Source: Streptomyces sp. CBMA291 (GTDB lineage: Bacteria; Actinomycetota; Actinomycetes; Streptomycetales; Streptomycetaceae). From it: a stretch of DNA of 64,000 nucleotides. The translations under genes were made by a program, and so were the position numbers. Below, piece after piece: positions 8,070-17,535 of this stretch. Positions within the stretch are counted from its first letter, which is position 1, and each line of letters starts with the position of its first letter. The stretch lies in contig NZ_MSJP01000098.1 of the NCBI RefSeq assembly GCF_014596525.1, positions 1-64,000 of the forward strand, given 5' to 3'. Below the pieces are notes generated by a model that saw only the letters and a list, made by a program, of their open reading frames with translations, searched no databases and had not been told where the DNA came from.

Positions 8070-9494
8070 ATGGGTAGGACACTCGCGGAGAAGGTCTGGG
8101 ACGACCATGTCGTCCGGCGCGCCGAGGGCGAGCCCGACCTCCTCTTCATCGATCTGCACCTGCTGCACGAGGTGACCAGCCCCCAGGCCTTCGACGGCCT
8201 GCGCCAGAACGACCGGCGGGTGCGGCGCCTCGACCTCACCATCGCCACCGAGGACCACAACACCCCCACGCTCGACATCGACAAGCCGATCGCGGACCCC
8301 GTCTCCCGCGCGCAGCTGGAGACCCTGCGGCGCAACTGCGCCGAGTTCGGCGTCCGCCTGCACCCGCTGGGCGACGTCGAGCAGGGTGTCGTCCACGTGG
8401 TGGGACCGCAGCTGGGACTCACCCAGCCCGGCACCACCGTCGTCTGTGGCGATTCGCACACCTCCACGCACGGAGCCTTCGGCGCGCTGGCGTTCGGCAT
8501 CGGCACCAGCCAGGTCGAGCACGTCCTCGCCACCCAGACCCTCCCGCTGGCCCGTCCCCGGACCATGGCCATCACGATCGACGGCGAGCTGCCCGAGGAC
8601 GTCACCGCCAAGGACCTGATCCTCGCGATCATCGCGAAGATCGGCACCGGCGGCGGCCAGGGCTACATCCTGGAGTACCGCGGCTCCGCCATCGAGAAGC
8701 TCTCGATGGAAGCCCGGATGACCATCTGCAACATGTCGATCGAGGCCGGCGCCCGCGCGGGCATGATCGCCCCCGACGAGACCACCTTCGCCTACCTGAA
8801 GGGCCGCGCCCACGCGCCCGAGGGCGAGGACTGGGACGCCGCCGTCGCGTACTGGAAGACCCTGCGCTCCGACGAGGACGCCGCCTTCGACGCCGAGGTC
8901 GTCATCGACGCCGCCTCGCTGGCCCCGTTCGTCACCTGGGGCACCAACCCCGGCCAGGGTGCGCCGCTTTCGGCGAACGTCCCCGACCCGGCTTCGTACG
9001 AAGACGCTTCGGAGCGCCTCGCCGCGGAAAAGGCCCTGGAATACATGGGGTTGACCGCAGGGCAGCCGCTGCGGGACATCAAGGTCGACACCGTCTTCGT
9101 AGGCTCCTGCACCAACGGGCGCATCGAGGACCTGCGCAACGCCGCCGGTCTGCTGGCCGGCCGCAAGGTCGCCGACGGCGTCCGCATGCTGGTCGTCCCC
9201 GGCTCGGTCCGGGTCGCCCTCCAGGCCGTCGAGGAGGGCCTGGACAAGGTCTTCAAGGAGGCCGGGGCCGAGTGGCGGCACGCGGGCTGCTCCATGTGCC
9301 TGGGCATGAACCCCGACCAACTGGCGCCGGGCGAGCGCTCCGCGTCCACGTCCAACCGCAACTTCGAGGGACGGCAGGGCAAGGGCGGGCGTACGCACCT
9401 CGTCTCGCCCCAGGTCGCCGCCGCCACCGCGGTCCTGGGCCGGCTGGCCTCCCCGGCCGATCTGTCCGACGTCGCCACCACCGCGGGGGTCTGA
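8070..9494 (+). CDS. leuC: 3-isopropylmalate dehydratase large subunit
   Basis: Large subunit of the [4Fe-4S] isomerase converting 2-isopropylmalate to 3-isopropylmalate in leucine synthesis; it works with LeuD. It has 474 residues from ATG 8070, preceded by GGAGGG 7 nt upstream; a GTG at 8037 lacks a good site. The cluster cysteines are at about 347 (GSCTNG), 407 and 410 (GCSMC), with the aconitase-type GDSHTSTHGAFG segment upstream. leuD follows after 6 nt. Likely controlled by the divergently encoded NdgR. Confidence 0.96.
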   Translation: MGRTLAEKVWDDHVVRRAEGEPDLLFIDLHLLHEVTSPQAFDGLRQNDRRVRRLDLTIATEDHNTPTLDIDKPIADPVSRAQLETLRRNCAEFGVRLHPLGDVEQGVVHVVGPQLGLTQPGTTVVCGDSHTSTHGAFGALAFGIGTSQVEHVLATQTLPLARPRTMAITIDGELPEDVTAKDLILAIIAKIGTGGGQGYILEYRGSAIEKLSMEARMTICNMSIEAGARAGMIAPDETTFAYLKGRAHAPEGEDWDAAVAYWKTLRSDEDAAFDAEVVIDAASLAPFVTWGTNPGQGAPLSANVPDPASYEDASERLAAEKALEYMGLTAGQPLRDIKVDTVFVGSCTNGRIEDLRNAAGLLAGRKVADGVRMLVVPGSVRVALQAVEEGLDKVFKEAGAEWRHAGCSMCLGMNPDQLAPGERSASTSNRNFEGRQGKGGRTHLVSPQVAAATAVLGRLASPADLSDVATTAGV

Positions 9495-9500
9495 GGAACC

Positions 9501-10094
9501 ATGGAAGCTTTCACCACGCACACCGGCCGGGCCGTCCCGCTGCGCCGCAGCAACGTCGACACCGACCAGATCATCCCCGCGCACTGGCTGAAGAAGGTCA
9601 CCCGCGACGGCTTCGAGGACGGTCTCTTCGAGGCCTGGCGCAAGGACTCCGAGTTCATCCTCAACCGCCCCGAGCGGCAGGGTGCCTCGGTCCTGGTCGC
9701 CGGACCCGACTTCGGCACCGGCTCCTCCCGTGAGCACGCGGTCTGGGCGCTCCAGAACTACGGCTTCCAGGCCGTGATCTCCGCCCGCTTCGCCGACATC
9801 TTCCGCGGCAACTCGCTGAAGAACGGACTGCTCACCGTGGTCCTGCCGCAGGAGACCGTGGACGCCCTCTGGGAGCTGACCGAGGCCGACCCGACCGCCG
9901 AGGTCACCGTCGACCTGGAGCGCCGCAAGGTCCTGGCGAACGGGATCGACGCCGACTTCGAACTCGACGAGAACGCCCGCTGGCGGCTCCTGAACGGCCT
10001 CGACGACATCAGCCTCACCCTTCAGAACGAAGCGGACATCGCGGCCTACGAAAAGGCGAGGCCGGCCTTCAAGCCCCGTACAATGACGGCCTGA
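9501..10094 (+). CDS. leuD: 3-isopropylmalate dehydratase small subunit
   Basis: Small swivelling subunit of isopropylmalate isomerase, 197 residues, the usual length. The conserved GPDFGTGSSREHA loop and the N-terminal VPLRRSNVDTDQIIPAHWLK segment are present. It starts 6 nt after the leuC stop, and a 16-bp stem terminator follows 15 nt downstream, so leuC-leuD form a two-gene operon. Confidence 0.97.
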   Translation: MEAFTTHTGRAVPLRRSNVDTDQIIPAHWLKKVTRDGFEDGLFEAWRKDSEFILNRPERQGASVLVAGPDFGTGSSREHAVWALQNYGFQAVISARFADIFRGNSLKNGLLTVVLPQETVDALWELTEADPTAEVTVDLERRKVLANGIDADFELDENARWRLLNGLDDISLTLQNEADIAAYEKARPAFKPRTMTA

Positions 10095-10109
10095 GCAGCA
10101 CGTTCCTGA

Positions 10110-10145
10110 GACTGCGCCCCCCACCGCCCGGTGGGGGGCGCAGTC
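10110..10145 (+). terminator. Terminator of leuCD
   Basis: Perfect 16-bp stem (10110-10125 with 10130-10145, GACTGCGC...GCGCAGTC) closing a 4-nt loop GCCC, immediately downstream of leuD. Confidence 0.9.
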
Positions 10146-10198
10146 GCTTGTTGAGACCCTGTCGGGCGACAACTCGCCCTAGATGGCACAATCGGTGC

Positions 10199-10426
10199 AT
10201 GGAACGCGACAGCCAACTCGAGCTCTACAAGGCAGTCGCCGCCCGATTGAAGGAAGCGCACACAAGGGTGCGCTCACTGCAAGTCCCGGAGGGCGTAAGG
10301 ATGGCGCTGTCCCGGAAGCTGCTGGTCGTGACGGCCGCGGCGAAGCACGATCTCAAGGACGCGGCAACGCGTCTGGACCGGTTGATGAAGGACCTCGACG
10401 AGGGCCGATTCCCATCGGACGACTGA
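10199..10426 (+). CDS. Conserved small hypothetical protein (75 aa)
   Basis: Function not recognised. It is a charged, all-helical 75-residue protein beginning MERDSQLELYKAVAARLKEA and ending in an acidic tail (DEGRFPSDD). The heptad-like pattern and lack of membrane or signal segments suggest a small helical-bundle or coiled-coil protein. No ribosome binding site is evident before the ATG, so it could be leaderless or weakly translated. It sits between the leuCD terminator and hupS, the same place as a small conserved gene in related genomes (from memory). Confidence 0.75.
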   Translation: MERDSQLELYKAVAARLKEAHTRVRSLQVPEGVRMALSRKLLVVTAAAKHDLKDAATRLDRLMKDLDEGRFPSDD

Positions 10427-10489
10427 CACCGAGAACTCCGCAGCGGATCTTCCGCGTTGCGGCACTAGGGTGATTAGACCGTTTCGTGT

Positions 10490-10518
10490 TTGATTTGCGG
10501 TATATACATGCCTAACGT
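10490..10518 (+). promoter_or_regulatory. Candidate hupS promoter
   Basis: TTGATT (10490-10495), a 17-nt AT-rich spacer and TAACGT (10513-10518) resemble a HrdB-type promoter about 50 nt upstream of the hupS GTG. The whole stretch 10480-10560 is unusually AT-rich for this chromosome. Inferred from sequence only. Confidence 0.45.
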
Positions 10519-10569
10519 GCGAAAAAGCTTGAACACTTTCGTTCTGGCAATGTCTCCGAAGGGGAAGAC

Positions 10570-11286
10570 GTGAACAAGGCGCAGCTCGTAGAAGCGATTG
10601 CCGACAAGATGGGCGGTCGCCAGCAGGCCGCCGACGCCGTCGACCACGTGCTGGACGCCATCGTCCGTGCCGTGGTCGCGGGCGACCGGGTCTCGGTCAC
10701 GGGTTTCGGCTCGTTCGAGAAGGTCGACCGTCCGGCCCGTTACGCCCGCAACCCGCAGACGGGCGAGCGGGTCCGGGTCAAGAAGACCTCCGTCCCGCGC
10801 TTCCGTGCGGGACAGGGCTTCAAGGACCTGGTCAGCGGCTCGAAGAAGCTGCCCAAGGGCGGCGAGGTCTCCGTCAAGAAGGCCCCCAAGGGCAGCCTGA
10901 CCGGTGGCGCCTCCGCCACCGTGAAGAAGGCCGCGGCCAAGAAGGCCACCACCGCCAAGAAGGCCGCTGCCAAGAAGGCGACGCCCGCGAAGAAGGTCAC
11001 GACGGCCGCCGCCAAGAAGGCGACGCCCGCGAAGAAGACCACGACGGCCACCGCCAAGAAGGCCGCCGTGAAGAAGGCCACGACGGCCGCGAAGAAGGTC
11101 ACGACGGCCGCCGCCAAGAAGGCGACGCCCGCGAAGAAGACCACCACGGTCGCCGCCAAGAAGACCACCAAGGTCACGGCGAAGAAGACCGCGCCCGCCG
11201 CCAAGAAGGCCACGGCGACGAAGGCACCCGCCAAGAAGACGACGGCTCGCAAGACGACCGCCAAGAAGGCCGCCGCCAAGAAGTAA
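10570..11286 (+). CDS. hupS: HU-like nucleoid protein with lysine-rich tail (HupS)
   Basis: Sporulation-associated nucleoid protein that compacts spore DNA. It has 238 residues from GTG 10570 (AAGGGGA just upstream). Residues 1-90 are a complete HU fold with the DNA-binding arm (RNPQTGERV). Residues about 105-238 are a histone H1-like tail of repeated AAKK/TPAKK/TTAKK blocks, a combination typical of the Streptomyces paralogue HupS rather than HupA. The tail DNA is internally repetitive (several near-identical 30-nt units at 10970-11160), so copy number may vary among strains. A terminator follows 21 nt after the stop. Confidence 0.96.
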   Translation: MNKAQLVEAIADKMGGRQQAADAVDHVLDAIVRAVVAGDRVSVTGFGSFEKVDRPARYARNPQTGERVRVKKTSVPRFRAGQGFKDLVSGSKKLPKGGEVSVKKAPKGSLTGGASATVKKAAAKKATTAKKAAAKKATPAKKVTTAAAKKATPAKKTTTATAKKAAVKKATTAAKKVTTAAAKKATPAKKTTTVAAKKTTKVTAKKTAPAAKKATATKAPAKKTTARKTTAKKAAAKK

Positions 11287-11305
11287 CACTCAGGGTGGAC
11301 ACCCG

Positions 11306-11340
11306 CCGGGCCGGGCTCCCTTCCGGGGAGCCCGGCCCGC
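11306..11340 (+). terminator. Terminator after hupS
   Basis: Stem 11308-11320 (GGGCCGGGCTCCC) pairs perfectly with 11326-11338 around a 5-nt loop. Confidence 0.85.
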
Positions 11341-11501
11341 GGCGCGTCCCTTGCCGGCGCCCACGAGCCCAGGCCCCACGCCGCGGCGTGGGGCCGGACG
11401 CCGTGAGGAAGTGCCGGACACGGCGAGGGAGCGCCGGATGCCGTGACGGCGGGGCTTCCGGCCCCGCCGTACGGCTCGGGCCCCCGGCCCCGCCGTACGG
11501 C

Positions 11502-11711
11502 TCAGAAGGTCTGAAGGGTCACCAGGGTGATCAGGGGCCCGCCGCCCGGCGCGCCGGGCGTGGTCTCGATCCGGACCCGCTGGCCCGGTCGCAGCAGCCG
11601 CAGCCCGCCCGCCTCGAACGCCTCCGCCCCGAATTCCACGGGGGTGCCGTCGTCGAGCAGCACGCTGCCGCTGCGGGTCTCGGGGTCGTATGTGAACGCG
11701 GTCGCCTGCAT
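11502..11711 (-). CDS. Small conserved hypothetical protein (69 aa), partner of cofC
   Basis: 69-residue beta-rich protein starting MQATAFTYDPETRSGSVLLD and ending LVTLQTF. The pattern (short strands, DDGTPVEFGAEAF, then LLRPGQRVRIE) resembles the small OB/cold-shock-like fold seen in actinobacterial proteins of this size; there is no catalytic motif. The ATG (complement 11711) is 10 nt downstream of the cofC stop, so the two form a minus-strand operon. A role in nucleic-acid binding is a guess from the fold pattern. Confidence 0.8.
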   Translation of the reverse strand: MQATAFTYDPETRSGSVLLDDGTPVEFGAEAFEAGGLRLLRPGQRVRIETTPGAPGGGPLITLVTLQTF

Positions 11712-11721
11712 GGGCGGCAGC

Positions 11722-12396
11722 CTATCCGGCCGCGGGCAGCCACCGGGCCGCCGTCCGGGGGCCGAGTCCCAGTGCCTCCGCCGCCGCGAGATCCTCGCCG
11801 GTATCCACGTCACGACGTACGGAATCCACCCCGGCGAGTGTGATTTCCACCGCTCCCGAGGACAAATGCCGAAGCCTCGAAGCACCCCCGAAAGCAGGCT
11901 CCAATTCCACTCCGGGACCGGCCGCGAGGAATGTCGTGCCGATTTCCGCGGCATCCGCGAGAAAAGCCCGCGGATAATCCCGGGCCGCGTCGAGGACCCG
12001 GGCAAGCTCCGCCGGACGCAGGGCGGGCAGATCCGCGTTGAGCGCCGCCACCCGGGCGCGGGGACGCCGGGAGCGCACCGTCCGCACCCCGTGCGCGAGC
12101 GCCGCGTTGAGCCCCGCCGCCGGGGAATCGGGCACGATCCGCGCGCCCAGCGCCCCGAGCGCGGCGGCGGCGCACGGATCGTCCGTGACGACCGCCACAT
12201 CCCGCACCCGGGAACAGCTCAGCACCGCCCCCACCGTGTCCTCGGCGAACGCGAGGGCGAGCCGGGGGCGCAGCCGGGCCCCGGCGGTCGCGGCGAGGCG
12301 ACTCTTGGCCAGCGCGAGCGGCTTCAGGGGCACGACGAGGGACCAGCCGTCGGCCGTGTCCGGGTGCGTCGGGTGCGTCGCGTTCATCGGGTTCAT
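11722..12396 (-). CDS. cofC: 2-phospho-L-lactate / phosphoenolpyruvate guanylyltransferase (CofC/FbiD)
   Basis: Nucleotidyltransferase that activates phospholactate or phosphoenolpyruvate with GTP during synthesis of the deazaflavin cofactor F420. 224 residues from ATG complement 12396; a second ATG at 12387 is possible. Visible motifs: VVPLKPLALAKSRLA near the N-terminus (GTP-binding lysines), VVTDD, then AALNADLPALRP and the C-terminal DVDTGEDL. F420 is used by many LLM-type oxidoreductases, one of which lies at 36219-37187. The gene is divergent from plsC. Confidence 0.9.
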   Translation of the reverse strand: MNPMNATHPTHPDTADGWSLVVPLKPLALAKSRLAATAGARLRPRLALAFAEDTVGAVLSCSRVRDVAVVTDDPCAAAALGALGARIVPDSPAAGLNAALAHGVRTVRSRRPRARVAALNADLPALRPAELARVLDAARDYPRAFLADAAEIGTTFLAAGPGVELEPAFGGASRLRHLSSGAVEITLAGVDSVRRDVDTGEDLAAAEALGLGPRTAARWLPAAG

Positions 12397-12513
12397 TCTG
12401 TCCCGCCCACCCCGCCCGCCCCAGGGCCCGGGGCGTACCGTGTCACTCGACACAGCAGGAGCGGGAGGCGACACTTGACCCCCTGCCAGCCCGTCCAGAG
12501 AAAAGGTGTCCGC

Positions 12514-13266
12514 GTGCCCCGCCGCAGAATCGGCTTCTGGTACCGCCTCGCGGCGGTCATCGCCAAACCCCCCCTGGTGGTTCTGTTCAAGCGGGACTGG
12601 CGTGGAACGGAGCACATTCCGGCCGACGGAGGCTTCATCACCGCCGTCAACCACAACTCGTACCTGGACCCGCTGTCCTACGCGCACTACCAGTACAACA
12701 CCGGCCGGGTCCCGCGCTTCCTCGCCAAGGCGGGCCTGTTCAAGGGCTCCTTCGTCGGCACCATGCTGCGCGGCACCGGCCAGATCCCGGTCTACCGCGA
12801 GACGACCAACGCCCTCGACGCCTTCCGCGCCGCCGTCGACGCCATCGAGCGCGGCGAGTGCGTCGCCTTCTACCCCGAGGGCACCCTGACCCGGGACCCC
12901 GACATGTGGCCCATGGCGGGCAAGACCGGCGCCGCCCGGGTCGCGCTGCTCACCCAGGCTCCCGTCATCCCGGTGGCCCAGTGGGGCGCGAACCTGGCGA
13001 TGCCGCCGTACGCCAAGGAGAAGAAGCTCCGGCTCTTCCCCCGCAAGACGCTCGTCGTGCAGGCGGGGCCGCCCGTCGACCTCTCCCGTTTCCACGGTCT
13101 CGAACCCACCCCCGAGGTGCTCCGCGAGGCCACCGAGGTCATCATGGCCGCCATCACCGCCCTCCTGGAGGAGGTCCGGGGCGAGCAGGCGCCCGCCGAG
13201 CCGTACGACCACCGCAGGGCCCGTCAGGAGCAGCGGCGCAAGGCCGCGGGGGAGGGGACGAAGTGA
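12514..13266 (+). CDS. plsC: 1-acyl-sn-glycerol-3-phosphate acyltransferase (PlsC family)
   Basis: Lysophospholipid acyltransferase making phosphatidic acid at the inner membrane face. 250 residues from GTG 12514 (AAAAGG upstream). The catalytic motif is NHNSYLD (the NHx4D variant of HX4D), and FYPEGTLTRDP is the acyl-acceptor block (EGT). The C-terminus is charged (RRARQEQRRKAAGEG). Its stop codon overlaps the gpsA GTG by 4 nt, coupling two steps of phospholipid synthesis. Confidence 0.92.
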   Translation: MPRRRIGFWYRLAAVIAKPPLVVLFKRDWRGTEHIPADGGFITAVNHNSYLDPLSYAHYQYNTGRVPRFLAKAGLFKGSFVGTMLRGTGQIPVYRETTNALDAFRAAVDAIERGECVAFYPEGTLTRDPDMWPMAGKTGAARVALLTQAPVIPVAQWGANLAMPPYAKEKKLRLFPRKTLVVQAGPPVDLSRFHGLEPTPEVLREATEVIMAAITALLEEVRGEQAPAEPYDHRRARQEQRRKAAGEGTK

Positions 13267-14264
13267 CCAAGGCAGCCGTCTTCGGCAGCGGGTCCTGGGG
13301 CACCGCCTTCGCCATGGTGCTCGCCGACGCGGGATGCGAGGTGAGCCTCTGGGGCCGCCGCGCCGCGGTGGCCGAGGAGATCAACGCCACCCGGACCAAC
13401 AGCGACTACCTGCCGGGCATCGGGCTTCCCCGGGGCATCACGGCCACCACCGATGCCGCCGAGGCCGCCGCGGACGCCGAATTCACCGTCCTCGTCGTCC
13501 CCTCCCAGACCCTGCGCGGCAACCTCGCCGCCTGGCGTCCGCTGCTCGCCCCCGACACCGTCCTCGTCTCTCTGATGAAGGGCGTCGAACTCGGCACGGC
13601 CAAGCGGATGAGCGAGGTCGTCACCGAGGTCGCCGAGGTGCCCGCCGAGCGGGTCGCCGTCCTCACCGGCCCCAACCTGGCCATGGAGATCGCCGGCCGG
13701 CAGCCCGCCGCCGCCGTCGCCGCCTGCGTCGACGAGTCGGTAGCCCGCCGCCTCCAGAGCGCCTGCATGACCCCGTACTTCCGCCCGTACACCAACACCG
13801 ACGTCGTCGGCTGCGAGCTGGGCGGCGCGGTGAAGAACGTCATCGGTCTCGCCGTCGGCATCGCCAACGGCATGGGGCTCGGCGACAACTCCAAGGCCAC
13901 GCTCATCACCCGGGGCCTCGCCGAGACCACCCGCCTCGGCCTCGCCATGGGCGCCGACCCGCTGACCTTCTCCGGTCTCGCGGGCCTCGGCGACCTCGTC
14001 GCCACCTGCTCCTCGCCGCTCTCCCGGAACAACACCTTCGGCACCAACCTCGGCCGGGGCATGACCCTCCAGGAGACCATCGCGGCCACCAAGCAGACCG
14101 CCGAGGGCGTCAAGTCCTGTGAGTCGGTGCTCGATCTGGGCCGCCGCCACGGCGTCGACATGCCCATCACCGAGACCGTCGTCTCCATCGTCCACGACGG
14201 AAAGCCGCCGGTCGTGGCCCTGAAGGAACTGATGTCGCGCAGCGCCAAGCCCGAGCGCCGCTGA
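13263..14264 (+). CDS. gpsA: Glycerol-3-phosphate dehydrogenase [NAD(P)+]
   Basis: Cytoplasmic enzyme reducing dihydroxyacetone phosphate to sn-glycerol-3-phosphate, the backbone for the adjacent acyltransferase. 333 residues. The Rossmann motif GSGSWGTAFA is at the N-terminus, the catalytic lysine lies in GGAVKNVIGLAVGIANG, and SRNNTFGTNLGRG is typical of the C-terminal helical domain. The GTG start overlaps the plsC stop (GTGA). Confidence 0.96.
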   Translation: MTKAAVFGSGSWGTAFAMVLADAGCEVSLWGRRAAVAEEINATRTNSDYLPGIGLPRGITATTDAAEAAADAEFTVLVVPSQTLRGNLAAWRPLLAPDTVLVSLMKGVELGTAKRMSEVVTEVAEVPAERVAVLTGPNLAMEIAGRQPAAAVAACVDESVARRLQSACMTPYFRPYTNTDVVGCELGGAVKNVIGLAVGIANGMGLGDNSKATLITRGLAETTRLGLAMGADPLTFSGLAGLGDLVATCSSPLSRNNTFGTNLGRGMTLQETIAATKQTAEGVKSCESVLDLGRRHGVDMPITETVVSIVHDGKPPVVALKELMSRSAKPERR

Positions 14265-14359
14265 ACGGGCCGCGCGGGCAAGGCTTCGCTGCGCCGTACG
14301 CGCGGAGCGGCAGCGGGGCGCTCAGGAGTTCGGAAGCCGCAAGGTACGCTCAACGCGAT

Positions 14360-15499
<1,140 letters not shown>

Positions 15500-15602
15500 C
15501 GCCCTTCACGGGCCCGTGCTGACCCCCTTCACGGGTCCGCGCCGCTCCCGCTTCCGCGGGCCCGTGCCTGCCCACCACCGGTAGACCGTGCCGCCGCGGC
15601 CC

Positions 15603-16085
15603 TCACAGGCTCGACGGCACGGTCTTCCGTACGGCAGGGGCGAGATCGGCGAGCGGTGTCGCGTCGTGCGTGAACCGCTCGTCCATCGTCACCTCGACGT
15701 ACGCCTCGCGGTACGTCGAGGTGAAACGGGGACCGCCGCCCTCGGTGCGCTCCAGCAGCCAGTTCACCCCGTCGGCCTCCACGGCCTGCGCTTTCGGATC
15801 GCTCATCTTTTCGGGCCGGGGGACCCCGCAGCGCAGTACGATCGCACCGTCACCCCAGCCGGCGGTCAGCTCGGAGCCGGGCTCCGGGTCACTCCGCCCG
15901 AGCCCCGCCACGGTGCCCGGAAGCTCCTTCGCCAGAGCCTGGCAGAAGGCGGCCTCCGACGCCGGGGGACTGGGCACCGCGACGGACGCCGTGGCGTCCG
16001 AAGAGGAACAGCCGGTGGCGGCCAGCAGCAGAACGGCTGCCGTGACGGCGGCGGACAGGCCGAAGGGCCGGTGGGAAGACTTCAC
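15603..16085 (-). CDS. DUF3515 lipoprotein
   Basis: Secreted lipoprotein of unknown function. 160 residues from GTG complement 16085. A type II signal peptide with hydrophobic core and lipobox LAATGC places the lipidated cysteine at about residue 26, followed by a Ser/Ala/Pro-rich linker and a compact domain with paired cysteines (FCQAL and VLRCGVP). Length and architecture match actinobacterial DUF3515 proteins, which sit near ddl and thiL in Streptomyces. Convergent with ddlA and 20 nt downstream of the Lrp-like gene, so the two are likely cotranscribed. Confidence 0.88.
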   Translation of the reverse strand: MKSSHRPFGLSAAVTAAVLLLAATGCSSSDATASVAVPSPPASEAAFCQALAKELPGTVAGLGRSDPEPGSELTAGWGDGAIVLRCGVPRPEKMSDPKAQAVEADGVNWLLERTEGGGPRFTSTYREAYVEVTMDERFTHDATPLADLAPAVRKTVPSSL

Positions 16086-16105
16086 CGGCCAAGCGTAGAC
16101 GGGGG

Positions 16106-16339
16106 CTACAGATGAACGACCGGGCAGGTGAGGGTGCGCGTGATGCCGTCCACTTGCTGGACCTTCGCGACCACCATGCGGCCCAGCTCGTCGACCGTGT
16201 CCGCCTGCGCGCGCACGATCACGTCGTACGGCCCGGTCACGTCTTCCGCCTGGATCACCCCCGGCATCTTGGAGATGGTCTCGGCGACGGACGACGCCTT
16301 GCCCACCTCGGTCTGGATGAGGATGTACGCCTGAACCAC
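16106..16339 (-). CDS. Stand-alone Lrp/AsnC ligand-binding (RAM) domain protein
   Basis: 77-residue protein consisting only of the beta-alpha-beta-beta-alpha-beta effector domain of Lrp/AsnC regulators; it has no DNA-binding HTH. GTG start (complement 16339) with an ideal GGAGG 5 nt upstream, so the short form is intended and not a truncation. Motifs: MPGVIQAEDVTGPYDVIVRA, the standard RAM turn. Such proteins may modulate full-length Lrp regulators or bind amino acids; the partner is unknown. Confidence 0.9.
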   Translation of the reverse strand: MVQAYILIQTEVGKASSVAETISKMPGVIQAEDVTGPYDVIVRAQADTVDELGRMVVAKVQQVDGITRTLTCPVVHL

Positions 16340-16465
16340 GGAACCTCCAGGGCGACCACGAGGATCTTGTGGGAGAAAGGGACGCCACGGTACCGCGTCG
16401 CCGCGGGCCGCGGGGAGACCCGCGCGACCCGAGGCGCCCGCCCGGTGGCGCACGCAGGACGGAAA

Positions 16466-16503
16466 TTGACGGTCTACTTGACGGTACCCAGCACGGTGAC
16501 GGT
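16466..16503. repeat. Three TGACGGT direct repeats upstream of thiL
   Basis: TTGACGGT at 16466-16473 and 16478-16485 and GTGACGGT at 16496-16503, starts 12 and 18 nt apart, lie 70-107 nt before the thiL GTG. No -10 element is evident. This could be an operator array or tandem -35 elements. Confidence 0.5.
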
Positions 16504-16572
16504 CCGCGACCCGCGACGCGCACGGACGCGCGGCCGACCGCGGAACGGCACGAAGACACGAGGTGAGGCGCG

Positions 16573-17535
16573 GTGAAGGGCACAGTCGGAGAGCTGGGCG
16601 AGTTCGGGCTCATCAAGGAGCTCACGTCCCGGCTCACGTCCACCCCGGCGGTACGGATCGGACCCGGCGACGACGCCGCCGTGGTCTCCGCACCCGACCG
16701 GCGGGTCGTGGCCAGCACGGACATCCTCCTCGAAGGACGCCACTTCCGCCGCGACTGGTCGACGGCGTACGACGTCGGCCGCAAGGCCGCCGCGCAGAAC
16801 CTCGCCGACATCGCCGCCATGGGCGCGGTCCCCACCGCCCTCCTCCTCGGCCTCGTCGTCCCCGCCGAACTCCCCGTCACCTGGGCCACCGAGCTGATGG
16901 ACGGCCTGCGCGACGAATGTCAGGTCGCGGGCGCCGCCGTGGTCGGCGGAGACGTCGTACGCGGCGACACGATCATGGTCTCCATCACCGCCCTCGGCGA
17001 CCTCCGCAACCACGACCCGGTCACCCGGGGCGGTGCCGCGCCCGGCGACGTCGTCGCCTACACCGGCTGGCTCGGCTGGTCCGCCGCCGGATTCGCCGTC
17101 CTCTCCCGGGGCTTCCGCTCCCCCCGTGCCTTCGTCGAGGCCCACCGCAGACCCGAGCCGCCGTACCACGCGGGCCCCGCCGCCGCCGGACTCGGCGCCA
17201 CCGCCATGTGCGACGTCAGCGACGGCCTCATCGCCGACCTCGGCCACATCGCCGAGGCCAGCAAGGTCCGCATCGACCTGCGCTCCGGCCTCATCGACAT
17301 CCCCACCCAGATGAACGACATCGGCCAGGCCGTCGGCGTCGACCCCATGCAGTGGGTGCTCACCGGGGGAGAGGACCACGCCATCGTGGCCACCTTCCCG
17401 CCCGACGTGAAGCTCCCCGCCCGCTGGAAGGTCATCGGCGAGGTCCTCCACCCCTCCGCGCTTCCGCAGGTCACCGTGGACGGCGCGCCCTGGCACGCGG
17501 CCGGCGGCTGGGACCACTTCGGGGAGACCGAGTGA
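16573..17535 (+). CDS. thiL: Thiamine-monophosphate kinase
   Basis: Phosphorylates thiamine monophosphate to the active cofactor TPP. 320 residues from GTG 16573 with GAGGTGAGG upstream. Motifs of the PurM-like ATP fold: GPGDDAAVV (about 32-40), STDILLEGRHF, AQNLADIAAMGA, GGDVVRGD, and CDVSDGLIADLGHIA. The last 4 nt overlap thiD, so two thiamine genes are coupled. No TPP riboswitch was recognised upstream. Confidence 0.96.
   Translation: MKGTVGELGEFGLIKELTSRLTSTPAVRIGPGDDAAVVSAPDRRVVASTDILLEGRHFRRDWSTAYDVGRKAAAQNLADIAAMGAVPTALLLGLVVPAELPVTWATELMDGLRDECQVAGAAVVGGDVVRGDTIMVSITALGDLRNHDPVTRGGAAPGDVVAYTGWLGWSAAGFAVLSRGFRSPRAFVEAHRRPEPPYHAGPAAAGLGATAMCDVSDGLIADLGHIAEASKVRIDLRSGLIDIPTQMNDIGQAVGVDPMQWVLTGGEDHAIVATFPPDVKLPARWKVIGEVLHPSALPQVTVDGAPWHAAGGWDHFGETE

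Noticed and set aside
11295..12480. Long plus-strand frame leading into plsC
   Set aside because: Runs antisense to cofC and its small partner; the acyltransferase domain starts only at GTG 12514.
16340..16572. TPP riboswitch before thiL
   Set aside because: No THI-box core (CTGAGA with paired arms) could be recognised.
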